A stretch of 64,000 bases of DNA from JBFMFR01 sp040752025 (lineage in GTDB: Bacteria > Chloroflexota > Anaerolineae > Anaerolineales > UBA4823). The notes under the pieces were generated by a model. It saw nothing but the letters and a program-made list of their open reading frames with translations, did not search any database and was not told the DNA's origin. Position 1 is the stretch's first letter, and each line of letters begins with the position of its first letter. A program made the position numbers and the translations under genes. This document shows positions 1 to 8,873 of the stretch, piece after piece. Location of the stretch: the NCBI GenBank assembly GCA_040752025.1, contig JBFMFR010000002.1, forward strand, positions 186,001-250,000, in the 5' to 3' direction.

Positions 1-519
1 CCGCAGCGCATCCAGCGCGTGGTCGGTGTGGCCAAGGCCTACACCACCCGCGTGGGCGGCGGGCCGATGCCCACCGAGCTGTTCGATGCCACTGGCGAGA
101 CAATCCAAAAGGAGGGCCAGGAATACGGCACCGTCACCGGGCGGCCGCGGCGCTGCGGCTGGTTCGACGCCGACCTGGTGCGCTTTACTGCCCACTTGAA
201 CGGCGTCACCGAGCTGGCCTTGACCAAGCTGGATGTGCTCGACAGCCTGCCTACCCTCAAGATCGGTGTGGGCTATCGCTTCGGCGCGGAGGCAGACCGC
301 CTGTGGCACTACTGGGAGGGCGATGCTGCCTGGCTGGAGCACTGCCAGCCCGAGTACATCGAGATGCCCGGCTGGCAGCAGCCTACCAGGTTGGCGCGCA
401 GCTTCGAGCAGTTGCCGCCCCAGGCTCAGGCCTACGTGCGCAAGCTGGAAGAACTGGTGGGCGTGCCGGTTAAATGGGTCTCGGTCGGCCCCGGGCGCGA
501 CGAGACCATCTGGATGTAA
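1..519 (+). CDS. purA: adenylosuccinate synthetase, C-terminal part (gene cut by window edge)
   Basis: This is the last 172 residues of PurA, which joins IMP and aspartate using GTP to make adenylosuccinate, the first step from IMP to AMP. The frame is open from base 1, so the start lies outside the window. Visible family motifs are GRPRRCGWFD, the LTKLDVLD stretch of the guanine-binding region and the C-terminal VGPGRDETI. The stop TAA is 24 bases from the convergent purB stop, so the two AMP-branch genes meet tail to tail. No truncation is apparent at the 3' end. Confidence 0.95.
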   Translation, partial: PQRIQRVVGVAKAYTTRVGGGPMPTELFDATGETIQKEGQEYGTVTGRPRRCGWFDADLVRFTAHLNGVTELALTKLDVLDSLPTLKIGVGYRFGAEADRLWHYWEGDAAWLEHCQPEYIEMPGWQQPTRLARSFEQLPPQAQAYVRKLEELVGVPVKWVSVGPGRDETIWM

Positions 520-543
520 CCCGCTGCCTGCGAGGGAAGCGCA

Positions 544-1935
544 TCAACCCAGGGCGCGGCGCACCTGCTGCGCCAGTTGGCGCGCCCGCTGCGGGGCGTC
601 GCCCAGGTGAGCGCTGGCGTCCATCAGGGCCAGCAGTTTGTCCGGCGGCAGGTAGCGCTGTAGCTGTGGGTCGGCAGCCAGGCGCTGCGCCAGAGGGTTC
701 GGCTGCCCGGCTTGCACCTCGCTCCAGGCTTGCATGGACTGCTGGCGCAGAAGTTCGTGCATCTCCTGGCGGTCGGCGCCCGCCCGCACCAGGGCCATCA
801 AGACGCGCTCGCTGGCCGCGAACGGAGCGTAGATTGCCAGGTTGCGGGCCAGCGCCTGCGGGTTGACCTGCAGATCCTTCAAAATGCGCCGGGCGGTGAT
901 CAGCAGTTCATCCGTGATCAAACATGCTTCCGGCAGCAGCGTGCGCCGGTTGGCCGAATCGTCCAGAGTGCGCTCCAGGAGCGAATGGGCGGCGTTGTCC
1001 CACGCCAGGCGCGGCATCTGCGCCAGGGCGCGCCCCAGCGAGTCGATCTTCTCTGCATTGATCGGGTTGCGCTTGAAGGGCATGGCTGACGAGCCAACCT
1101 GCTTCTTGCCGAATGGCTCGCTCAATTCGCCCAACGGCGGCGATTGCAGCAGGCGCAAGTCGAAAGCAAATTTATACAGCGAGGCCCCCAGCCCGGCCAG
1201 GGCGCTGATTATCTGGTAATCCTGCTTGCGCGGGTAGACCTGGGTGGCTACCGGGTAGAAGGGCAGCTCCAGGGTTTGCGCAAGGCGCGCCTCGAAATCG
1301 CCCAGCTTCTCGGCTCCCAACAGTTCAGCGTAAGCTGCCCCCGTGCCCACCGCGCCCTTGAAGCCCTTACCGCGCAGCCTGGAGCGCTGCTCTCTCAAGT
1401 TCTGCCAATCCTCCAGTAAATCCTGGGCGTACTGCGCCAGGCGGTAGCCCAGCGTGGAAGGCTCAGCCGGCTGCAAGTGGGTGAAGGCCATCAGCGGCGT
1501 CTCTGCCCAGGTTTCGATCTGCCCGGCGAACAGTTGCAGCAGTTCGCCCAGCGAAGCCAGTAACAGGTCTAGCGACTGGCGCAGGCGCAGCGCTTCGGCG
1601 TTGTCCTCGATATCCATCGAAGTCGCCCCCAGGTGCAAAATACCCCCGCCCAGCGGGCACTGCTCGGCGTATGTGCGCAGCTCGGCCATCAGGTCGTGGT
1701 GGATCTCGGCTTCGATCTCCAGAGCGCGCTGCACATCCACCTCGTCCACGTGGGCGCGCAGATCTGCGACTTGCTCGGGCTGCACCAGCCCAAACTCGCT
1801 TTGCACCTGAGCCAGGGCCAGCCACAACTGCCGCCACAGGCGGCGCTTGTGCACCTCGCTCCACATGGCGCGCATCTCGGCGCTGCCGTAGCGCCAGGTG
1901 AAAGGGGAAAGGTAGGTTTCGTAATCTAGAGGCAT
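544..1935 (-). CDS. purB: adenylosuccinate lyase
   Basis: PurB acts twice in purine synthesis: it removes fumarate from SAICAR to give AICAR and from adenylosuccinate to give AMP. The 463-residue product has the normal length of the bacterial family. The fumarase/aspartase superfamily signature GSSAMPFKRNP lies at residues 281-291, the HLGATSMDIEDN substrate loop at 101-112 and THLQPAEP with His153 further on. It converges on purA and is divergent from purL, with 301 bases between the purB and purL starts, so both could be controlled from one region. Confidence 0.96.
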   Translation of the reverse strand: MPLDYETYLSPFTWRYGSAEMRAMWSEVHKRRLWRQLWLALAQVQSEFGLVQPEQVADLRAHVDEVDVQRALEIEAEIHHDLMAELRTYAEQCPLGGGILHLGATSMDIEDNAEALRLRQSLDLLLASLGELLQLFAGQIETWAETPLMAFTHLQPAEPSTLGYRLAQYAQDLLEDWQNLREQRSRLRGKGFKGAVGTGAAYAELLGAEKLGDFEARLAQTLELPFYPVATQVYPRKQDYQIISALAGLGASLYKFAFDLRLLQSPPLGELSEPFGKKQVGSSAMPFKRNPINAEKIDSLGRALAQMPRLAWDNAAHSLLERTLDDSANRRTLLPEACLITDELLITARRILKDLQVNPQALARNLAIYAPFAASERVLMALVRAGADRQEMHELLRQQSMQAWSEVQAGQPNPLAQRLAADPQLQRYLPPDKLLALMDASAHLGDAPQRARQLAQQVRRALG

Positions 1936-2071
1936 CGATACCTCGATTCGAAAAAAAGATTCTTGTGAGTAAGTCTCAAATCCTGAAGAAGCTGGAGGAC
2001 CAATACACCAAAATCAGTTTAGCATATTTATTATGCATAAGCAATCATCCAAATGGTGAAAATCAGTGACA

Positions 2072-2107
2072 AGTTGACTAGTCAACTCTCTAGGCTTGTG
2101 ATACAAT
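2072..2107 (+). promoter_or_regulatory. purL promoter with overlapping 16-bp palindromic operator
   Basis: AGTTGACTAGTCAACT at 2072-2087 is a perfect 16-bp palindrome. Twelve bases after it ends, TG-A-TACAAT (2099-2107) forms an extended -10 box, so the palindrome covers the -35 position. A TTGAC-n2-GTCAA core is typical of dimeric winged-helix repressor sites such as MarR-type sites; which regulator binds is not known. The expected transcript start is near 2114, leaving a leader of about 120 bases before purL. Confidence 0.55.
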
Positions 2108-2172
2108 CGGCGGATAATTCCCAGCAGCAAGGTTTATCACTATTGACACGCACTTTCTCGACCTGCACCCCC

Positions 2173-2215
2173 CTCCCGCATGTGAGCCTGGAGCCCGCAC
2201 CTTGCGGGAGATTTT
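2173..2215 (+). terminator. terminator-like hairpin in the purL leader, possible attenuator
   Basis: CCCGCA (2194-2199), a three-base loop and TGCGGG (2203-2208) form a stem followed by AGATTTTT, the layout of an intrinsic terminator. It lies only 22 bases upstream of the purL start and downstream of the predicted promoter. CTCCCGCA at 2173-2180 is perfectly complementary to TGCGGGAG at 2203-2210, so two mutually exclusive pairings are possible. This suggests attenuation, but no known riboswitch consensus was recognised. Confidence 0.45.
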
Positions 2216-2236
2216 TATGAGCGAGAATTCACTTGG

Positions 2237-5149
2237 ATGACCACCCCAGATGACCCCATGAGCGCCGAAGCTCCCATCTATCGTTTTATGGTTCGCCCGC
2301 GCCAGCCCAACGATCCGCGCTCAGCCGGCCTGCTGGCAGACGCCCGCGCCCTGGGTCTATCTGGAATCGAGCAGTTGGTTTGTAATGATCTTTACTTTAT
2401 CGAAGGCACGCTGCGCCTGGGCGAATTGCAGCGCCTGGCCGATGAATTACTCAGCGACCCCATTTCACAAACTGTCGAATGGGGTCGTGTCTTTTTTGAC
2501 GATCAGGCGGATCATCCAGCCTCGCCTGTAGCTGAGGAGCACCTGGTGGAAGTGGCCCTGCGCCCAGGCGTCACCGACCCGGTGGCTGCGCAGATCGTGC
2601 GCGGTGCTCACCTGCTGGGCCTGGCAGGAGTACAGCGCGCCGGCACCGGCATGCAATACCTCATCCAGGGCGCTGGCCTTACCGAGGATGACCTGGTTGT
2701 GCTGGCGCGCCGCTTGCTGGTCAACAACGTTATCCAGCGCTTCGCCCTGGGGCAGATCGAGCCAGTCTTCCCGCATGATGCCCAGGCCAGCGGTCACGTA
2801 GAGGACTTGCCGCTGCGCGACCTGGATCAGGCTGGTCTGCTGCAGCTTTCCAACCAGCGCCGGGCCGCTCTGGATCTGGCCGAGATGCAGGCCATCCAGG
2901 CTTATTACCGGGCTGAGGGGCGCGAGCCTACGGATGTGGAATTCGAGACCATTGCCCAGACCTGGAGCGAGCACTGTGTGCACAAGACTTTCCGGGCCAG
3001 GATCGAAGTGCGGGGCCCAGATGGACAGGTTGAAGTTGACAACTTGCTAAAAACATACATCCGGGCGGCGACCGAACAAATCGACGCTCCCTGGGTGCGC
3101 TCGGCCTTCGTGGACAATGCCGGTATCATCGATTTTGACGATCAATTCGAGGTCTCTTTCAAGGTGGAGACGCACAACCACCCTTCAGCCATCGAACCTT
3201 TCGGCGGGGCCAACACTGGAGTGGGCGGTGTGATCCGTGACGTGCTGGGCGTTTCTGCGCAGCCCATCGCCGCCACGGATGTGCTGTGCTTTGGCCCGCC
3301 CGACCAGGCCCTGGGGAGCCTGCCGCAGGGTGTGCTGCACCCGCGGCGCATCCGCTCGGGGGTGGTGGCGGGCGTGCAGGATTACGGCAATAAAATGGGC
3401 ATCCCCACTGTCAACGGGGCTATCCTGTACGATCCGGGCTTCACCGCCAACCCGCTGGTCTTCTGCGGCTGCGTCGGCCTGGCGCCCACAGGCAGCCACC
3501 CGCGCACTCCGCAGCCCGGCGACCGGGTGATCGTGATCGGCGGGCGCACCGGGCGCGACGGGCTGCGCGGCGCCACCTTCTCCTCAATGACCATGGACGG
3601 GCAAACCGGGGAGGTCTCCGGTGCTTCGGTGCAGATCGGTGACCCGATCACCGAGAAGGGTGTGCTGGAGGTGGTGCGCCGCGGGCGCGATCTGGGACTG
3701 TACCACGCCATCACCGACTGCGGCGCGGGTGGGCTGTCCTCGGCGGTGGGCGAGATGTCCAGCGCCTGCGGGGCAGACGTGGATTTGCAGCATGTGCGCC
3801 TGAAATACCCCGGCCTGGCTCCTTGGGAGATCTGGCTGTCGGAAGCCCAGGAGCGCATGGTGCTGGCGGTGCCATCCCAGGTGTTGGAGCGCTTGCAGGC
3901 GATCTGCGAAATTTTCGATGTGGAGTTGACTGACATCGGTGCGTTCAGCGCCAACAGGCGGCTGGTGGTACGTTATGCTGGCCGGGTGGTGCTCGATCTG
4001 GATAACCAGTTCCTGCACCACGGACTGCCGCAGCGCCGCTTGACGGCGGTGCTGCCCGTACCCAAGGCAGATTCCCTCTCCACCGTTCCTTTGTCCACCA
4101 CCTGCGTCGAGACTATTCTGTTCGAACTGCTTGCACATCCGGATATTGCCAGCAAGGCCAGCGCGGTGTATCTCTACGACCACGAGGTGCAGGGTGGTAC
4201 ACTGATCAAACCGCTTACCGGAGCGGCCAACGATGGGCCTGCGGACGCCTGTGTGCTCAAGCCCCTGGGGACCACTGGCTGGCGCGGTCTGGTGTTGTCC
4301 AACGGCATCAACCCGCAATTTGGCAAAGTCGATTCCTACCGCATGGCGCTCAGTGTGATCGATGAGGCTGTGCGCAACGCCGTGGCGGTGGGGGCCGACC
4401 CTGGGCGCATCGCCTTGCTGGACAATTTTTGCTGGGGCGACCCGCTACGCCCCGAGACGCTGGGTTCGCTGGTGCAGGCTGCCCGCGGCTGTTATGATGC
4501 CGCGGTATATTTCGGTGCGCCCTTCATCTCTGGCAAGGACTCGTTCAACAACGAGTACAGCGGCGTGGATGGGCAGCGTCACGCCATCCCACCCACCCTG
4601 CTGATCTCCGCCATCAGCGTGATGTCGGATGTGCGTCAGGCTGTCAGTATGGATCTGAAGGCCCCCGGTAACCTGCTCTACCTGGTCGGCGCCCACCGGC
4701 CCGAACTGGGTGGCAGCCACTTGGCTATGTTGGGCTACGCCAGCGGGGAAGATCAACCCATCCCCGGCTTGGCGCAGGAGACGCGCCGCGTCTACCAGGC
4801 CCTGCACCAGGCGGTGCAAGCCAGACTGGTGCGCGCCTGCCACGACCTGAGCGAGGGCGGGCTGGCGGTTGCTGCGGCCGAGATGTGCATCGGCGGGCGG
4901 TTGGGGCTGGAACTGCGCATCCCAGATATCGATCCGCTGCGGCTGCTCTTCGGCGAGAGCAACGGCTGCTTGCTGGCCGAAGTCCGCCCGGCAGAACAGG
5001 ACGCTTTTACCGCCCTGTTCGCCGGTTTGCCCATCCAGTGCCTCGGCCAGACCACCCATATTCCTCACCTGCAAATATCCACCTCCCAGGCCCCCCTGCT
5101 CTCCGTCTCCCTCGCACACCTTCTCAACGCCTGGCTGCCTCTCTCTTAG
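2237..5149 (+). CDS. purL: FGAM synthase, PurS-PurS-PurL fusion (synthetase subunit)
   Basis: This protein makes formylglycinamidine ribonucleotide from FGAR, ATP and ammonia supplied by PurQ. The 970 residues are longer than small PurL (about 740) and shorter than large PurL with its own glutaminase (about 1290). Two PurS-like repeats precede the catalytic part: roughly residues 13-85 and 98-175, the second starting VEVALRPGVTDP. The PurL core then begins near residue 215 and carries TWSEHCVHKTF. In large PurL the N-terminal domain is known to resemble a PurS dimer, so this enzyme has the N-terminal half of the large form but keeps a separate glutaminase, purQ, 33 bases downstream. Confidence 0.94.
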   Translation: MTTPDDPMSAEAPIYRFMVRPRQPNDPRSAGLLADARALGLSGIEQLVCNDLYFIEGTLRLGELQRLADELLSDPISQTVEWGRVFFDDQADHPASPVAEEHLVEVALRPGVTDPVAAQIVRGAHLLGLAGVQRAGTGMQYLIQGAGLTEDDLVVLARRLLVNNVIQRFALGQIEPVFPHDAQASGHVEDLPLRDLDQAGLLQLSNQRRAALDLAEMQAIQAYYRAEGREPTDVEFETIAQTWSEHCVHKTFRARIEVRGPDGQVEVDNLLKTYIRAATEQIDAPWVRSAFVDNAGIIDFDDQFEVSFKVETHNHPSAIEPFGGANTGVGGVIRDVLGVSAQPIAATDVLCFGPPDQALGSLPQGVLHPRRIRSGVVAGVQDYGNKMGIPTVNGAILYDPGFTANPLVFCGCVGLAPTGSHPRTPQPGDRVIVIGGRTGRDGLRGATFSSMTMDGQTGEVSGASVQIGDPITEKGVLEVVRRGRDLGLYHAITDCGAGGLSSAVGEMSSACGADVDLQHVRLKYPGLAPWEIWLSEAQERMVLAVPSQVLERLQAICEIFDVELTDIGAFSANRRLVVRYAGRVVLDLDNQFLHHGLPQRRLTAVLPVPKADSLSTVPLSTTCVETILFELLAHPDIASKASAVYLYDHEVQGGTLIKPLTGAANDGPADACVLKPLGTTGWRGLVLSNGINPQFGKVDSYRMALSVIDEAVRNAVAVGADPGRIALLDNFCWGDPLRPETLGSLVQAARGCYDAAVYFGAPFISGKDSFNNEYSGVDGQRHAIPPTLLISAISVMSDVRQAVSMDLKAPGNLLYLVGAHRPELGGSHLAMLGYASGEDQPIPGLAQETRRVYQALHQAVQARLVRACHDLSEGGLAVAAAEMCIGGRLGLELRIPDIDPLRLLFGESNGCLLAEVRPAEQDAFTALFAGLPIQCLGQTTHIPHLQISTSQAPLLSVSLAHLLNAWLPLS

Positions 5150-5182
5150 CTTCTAACCTGCAACTCCTAACTCTTATCTTCT

Positions 5183-5965
5183 ATGCTCCCCAAAACCCTG
5201 ATCCTCCACTCTAATGGCACCAACCGCGACCACGAAGCTGCTCAGGCCTTCGAACTGGCTGGCGCACAGGTCGAGATTGTGCACCTGAACCAGCTACGCC
5301 GCGGCGAGCGGCGCTGGCAGGATTACCACATCATGGTATTGCCCGGCGGATTTTCCTACGCCGACGCGCTCGGCGCGGGGCGACTGCTGGCCTTGGATCT
5401 CAAAACGTATTTCGCCGAACAGGTCAGCGCCTTTGTCGCCAGCGGCAGGCCGGTGATCGGCATCTGCAACGGATTTCAGGCCCTGGTCAAGGCTGGCGTC
5501 CTGCCGGAACCCGGCAACGGTAACCAGCATGCCACCCTGACCTTCAACGACTCCGGCCATTTCGAGTGCCGCTGGGTCTGGTTGCAGCCGCAGTCGCAGG
5601 CATGCATTTGGACGAGCGGCCTGCAAACCCCCATCTACTGCCCGGTGGCGCATGGCGAGGGCAAATTCACCCTGCCCGAGCCATCCCTGAGTCACAAGCT
5701 GTGCGCTGGCGGCCAGATCCCCCTGGTTTATGCCCGTTCGGACGGTACTCCAGCCCAGGGCATTTATCCCGAGAACCCCAATGGCTCACTGCTGGACATT
5801 GCTGGGGTATGCAACCCGCAAGGCAACGTATTAGGCCTGATGCCCCACCCCGAGGATCACATCTTCCCACACCAGCACCCGCGTTGGTTGCGTGGCGAGG
5901 ACGGCGGGTCGGGCCTGCCGCTTTTCAAGAACGGCGTATCTTTCGCGGCCCAGTTTGGGGCCTAA
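5183..5965 (+). CDS. purQ: FGAM synthase, glutaminase subunit
   Basis: PurQ hydrolyses glutamine and channels ammonia to PurL. The 260-residue product is a class I glutamine amidotransferase: nucleophile Cys95 sits in VIGICNGFQ and the His-Glu pair H222/E224 in LMPHPEDH. It lies 33 bases after purL and 30 bases before purC, in one operon. It matches the stand-alone PurQ expected to pair with a PurL that lacks its own glutaminase domain. Confidence 0.95.
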   Translation: MLPKTLILHSNGTNRDHEAAQAFELAGAQVEIVHLNQLRRGERRWQDYHIMVLPGGFSYADALGAGRLLALDLKTYFAEQVSAFVASGRPVIGICNGFQALVKAGVLPEPGNGNQHATLTFNDSGHFECRWVWLQPQSQACIWTSGLQTPIYCPVAHGEGKFTLPEPSLSHKLCAGGQIPLVYARSDGTPAQGIYPENPNGSLLDIAGVCNPQGNVLGLMPHPEDHIFPHQHPRWLRGEDGGSGLPLFKNGVSFAAQFGA

Positions 5966-5995
5966 TTTGCATCCAGTTCCTTTGGAGGATAACAT

Positions 5996-6967
5996 ATGCT
6001 TTCACCACAGGAAATTTTGCTGCTTCTGCCTCTAGCTCTGGACCAGACCAGCCTGCCGCTGGATGGGAAAACCAGCGGCAAAGTGCGCGACAGCTACCCG
6101 CGGCCAGGGGGGCAGCGCCTGCTGGTTACCACAGACCGGCTCTCGGCCTTCGACCGCATCCTGGGGCGCGTGCCCTACAAAGGCCAGGTGCTCAACCAGT
6201 TATCGGCCTGGTGGTTCGAACAAACCGGCGACGTCATCGCCAACCACCTGCTGGCGCTGCCTGACCCCAATGCCGCCCTGGTGCAGGAAGCCGAACCCTT
6301 CAGGGTCGAGGTGATCGTGCGCGGCTACATTACCGGGGTGACTACTACGGCCTTGTGGTATCGTTACAGCCTGGGTGAGCGTCACATCTACGGCTATGTC
6401 TTCCCCGAGGGTTTGCGCAAAAACGAAAAGCTGCCCGAGGCGATCATCACTCCCACCACCAAGGGCGGCCCCAGCGGGCACGACGAGCGCTTGACCTGCG
6501 CCGAGGTGGTGGATGGCGGTTTCCTGGACGCCGCTACCTGGGCGCAGGTGCAAAGCGCAGCCCTGGCGATTTTTAGCCGTGGCCAGGAAGTGGCGCGGCG
6601 CGCCGGACTGATCCTGGTCGATACTAAGTATGAATTCGGTCGTTCCCCGGACGGTAAGGTTATGCTGATCGATGAAGCGCACACCCCCGACTCCTCCCGC
6701 TTTTGGAAAGCCGAGAGCTACCCCGAGCGCTTCGAACTCGGCCAGGAGCCAGAGAACTTCGACAAAGAGTTCGTGCGCATGGCCTATGCCGAGCGCGGCT
6801 ACCGCGGCGATGGCGAACCGCCGGAGGTGCCCGCCGATTTGTGGGTTGCCGCCAGCCAGCGCTACATTGCGATCTATGAAATGCTGACCGGGCAGATCTT
6901 CACTCCAGGCGCTTATCCGGTCGAGTCGCGCCTGGTCGAAAATTTGAGAAAGGCTGGATGGTTATGA
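5996..6967 (+). CDS. purC: SAICAR synthase
   Basis: PurC condenses CAIR with aspartate using ATP to form SAICAR. At 323 residues it is longer than the usual bacterial enzyme of about 240 and closer to the yeast Ade1 type. Motifs include SGKVRDSY (27-34), TTDRLSAFDR, ITPTTKGGPSGHDE, VDTKYEFG and IDEAHTPDSSR. A ribosome binding site (TTGGAGGATAACAT) precedes the ATG. The stop TGA overlaps the preferred purE start, so the two are probably translated as a coupled pair. Confidence 0.95.
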   Translation: MLSPQEILLLLPLALDQTSLPLDGKTSGKVRDSYPRPGGQRLLVTTDRLSAFDRILGRVPYKGQVLNQLSAWWFEQTGDVIANHLLALPDPNAALVQEAEPFRVEVIVRGYITGVTTTALWYRYSLGERHIYGYVFPEGLRKNEKLPEAIITPTTKGGPSGHDERLTCAEVVDGGFLDAATWAQVQSAALAIFSRGQEVARRAGLILVDTKYEFGRSPDGKVMLIDEAHTPDSSRFWKAESYPERFELGQEPENFDKEFVRMAYAERGYRGDGEPPEVPADLWVAASQRYIAIYEMLTGQIFTPGAYPVESRLVENLRKAGWL

Positions 6968-7455
6968 CCAACGCTTTGATCGTGATCCTGATGGGTTCAC
7001 GGGCTGACCAGGCCCACTGCCAGAAGATTGCCCAGGCTGCCCAGGCCTTTGGCCTGGAGGTGGTGCAGCGTATTGGCTCTGCCCATAAGACGCCCGCCCA
7101 TACCCTGGGCCTGCTGCGCCAATACGAAGCCGACCCGCGGCCCAAAGTGTATATCACCGTTGCCGGTCGTAGCAACGCCTTGTCGGGTCTCACTGATGGT
7201 TCTGTCAGCGCTCCAGTGATTGCCTGCCCGCCGCCTGGCGAAGCTTTCGGCGGAGCTGACATCTTCTCGTCGCTGCGCATGCCTTCAGCGATCGCACCGG
7301 CGGTAGTGCTTGAACCAGCCAACGCTGCCCTGTTAGCGGCCAAGATCATTGGGCTGGTCGATCCCCAGGTGCGCCAGCGAGTGGTCGCTTTCCAGGAAGA
7401 ACAGCAGGGAAAAATATTGCACGATGACCAGGACATCCAGCACATCCTCCCCTGA
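6964..7455 (+). CDS. purE: AIR carboxylase, class II PurE type
   Basis: This enzyme makes CAIR. The preferred ATG at 6964 overlaps the purC stop as ATGA; an ATG at 6958 in the same frame is possible. The 163 residues carry SAHKTP (39-44) and AGRSNALSG (67-75), then a CPP motif and SSLRMPS. Class I PurE (N5-CAIR mutase, needs PurK) has a Gly/Ala-rich GGAAHLPG loop at that position, whereas AGRSN with SSLR is the pattern of class II enzymes such as Treponema denticola PurE and the AIR carboxylase half of animal PAICS, which use CO2 directly. No purK occurs in this otherwise complete cluster, which fits class II. The class assignment is inference from motifs. Confidence 0.9.
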   Translation: MTNALIVILMGSRADQAHCQKIAQAAQAFGLEVVQRIGSAHKTPAHTLGLLRQYEADPRPKVYITVAGRSNALSGLTDGSVSAPVIACPPPGEAFGGADIFSSLRMPSAIAPAVVLEPANAALLAAKIIGLVDPQVRQRVVAFQEEQQGKILHDDQDIQHILP

Positions 7456-8863
7456 TGAAGATCGCCGGCGCGAAGCCTGCGGTATTATTGGCATTTGCGC
7501 CCCCAGCGAAGATGTGGCGCGCATGGCCTTTTTCGGTTTGTATGCCTTACAGCATCGCGGCCAGGAGGCAGCCGGCATCGCCGTCTCGGACGGCGCCAGA
7601 GTGCGCCTGCACAAAGACGTTGGCCTGGTCTCGCAAATCTTCAACCCCCAGAACCTGAACCCGCTGCAGGGCTGTTTTGCCATCGGCCACACCCGCTATT
7701 CGACTACCGGCTCGTCTTCAGAGCGTAACGCTCAGCCTTTCCTGATCGAGACGCAGCATGGCCCGCTGGCTGTGGCACACAACGGCAACCTGGTTAACAC
7801 CGCTGAACTTCGCCAGGATTTGCTGCAGCGCGGGGTGGGCCTGTCTTCTACCTCTGACTCGGAAGTGATCCTGATGATGCTGGCTGGCGCGCCCGGCGAC
7901 AACTGGTCCGAACGTGTGCGTCACACCATGCCGCGCTGGCGCGGCGCTTATTCGCTGGTGCTGTTGACCGCTGAGTGCGTTTTCGCCGTGCGCGACCCGT
8001 GGGGCTTTCGCCCGCTTAGTGTGGGCATGCTGCCCGGCGGCGGGCACGCCGTGGCCTCCGAATCCGGGGCGCTCAAGACTCTCGGCTGCGAAGCTATCCG
8101 CGAGGTCAGGCCCGGCGAGATCGTGCGTCTGTGCGATTCGGCCCTGTGCGTCTACCAGGCTGTACCGCCCGCCCCAGAACTGGCGCTGTGCACCTTCGAG
8201 CAAATTTACTTCTCGCGCCCGGACAGCATATGGGATGGCATGAACGTGCATCACGTGCGCCAGCGCCTGGGTGAAGAGTTGGCGCGTGAAAACCCCACCC
8301 TGGCCGACGTGGTCATCCCCGTGCCCGATTCTTCCATCCCGGCAGCTATCGGTTATGCCCGCGCCGCTCAGTTGCCCTACAACGACGGTTTCATCAAGAA
8401 CCGTTACATCGGGCGTACTTTCATTCAGCCCACCGATTCGCTGCGCAAACAGGGTGTGGCGCTGAAATTCAACGTGATCGAGGAAAATGTGCGCGACAAG
8501 CGCCTGGTGGTTATCGACGATAGCATCGTGCGCGGCAATACTTCTGGCCCACTGCTGCGTATGCTGCGCCAGGCGGGAGCCAGTGAGGTACACCTGCGCA
8601 TCACCTGCCCGCCCATCAGCCATCCATGCTACATGGGGGTGGATATGGGTACTTACGAAGAATTGATCGCTCACCAGATGACCGTCGAGCAGATCCGGCA
8701 GCACATCGGCTGCGATTCGCTTCACTACCTGTCCCTGCCCGGCATGCTGCGCGCCCTGGGGCGTTCTGAGGGTTACTGCAACGCTTGTTTCACTGGCGAC
8801 TACCCCATTCAGATCGACCAGGAATACACCAAGACCGGCTTCGAAAAGGCCATGAGCATATGA
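7424..8863 (+). CDS. purF: amidophosphoribosyltransferase
   Basis: PurF commits PRPP to purine synthesis by making phosphoribosylamine with glutamine ammonia. The best start is ATG 7424, inside the purE 3' end; it gives an 18-residue propeptide before the N-terminal nucleophile Cys19 (ACGIIGICAP), like the short propeptide removed from Bacillus PurF. The PRPP motif VVIDDSIVRGNTS lies near residues 361-373. Cysteines in ALCTFE, ITCPP and YCNACF match the four [4Fe-4S] ligands of Bacillus-type PurF, so an oxygen-sensitive cluster is likely. A more upstream start at 7349 would embed about 100 bases in purE and seems unlikely. Confidence 0.94.
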   Translation: MTRTSSTSSPDEDRRREACGIIGICAPSEDVARMAFFGLYALQHRGQEAAGIAVSDGARVRLHKDVGLVSQIFNPQNLNPLQGCFAIGHTRYSTTGSSSERNAQPFLIETQHGPLAVAHNGNLVNTAELRQDLLQRGVGLSSTSDSEVILMMLAGAPGDNWSERVRHTMPRWRGAYSLVLLTAECVFAVRDPWGFRPLSVGMLPGGGHAVASESGALKTLGCEAIREVRPGEIVRLCDSALCVYQAVPPAPELALCTFEQIYFSRPDSIWDGMNVHHVRQRLGEELARENPTLADVVIPVPDSSIPAAIGYARAAQLPYNDGFIKNRYIGRTFIQPTDSLRKQGVALKFNVIEENVRDKRLVVIDDSIVRGNTSGPLLRMLRQAGASEVHLRITCPPISHPCYMGVDMGTYEELIAHQMTVEQIRQHIGCDSLHYLSLPGMLRALGRSEGYCNACFTGDYPIQIDQEYTKTGFEKAMSI

Positions 8864-8873
8864 AGGAGGCCCG

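Larger units (their letters stand above)
1936..2236. other. purB-purL divergent intergenic region
   Basis: This 301-base non-coding region separates two divergent purine genes. The purB side (about 2010-2045) is AT-rich and contains the 10-bp palindrome TTATGCATAA (2031-2040) and a small repeat GCATA/TATGC (2022-2036), probably promoter DNA for purB. The purL side holds the palindrome, extended -10 and terminator-like hairpin listed separately. No small ORF with a credible ribosome binding site was seen. Confidence 0.6.
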
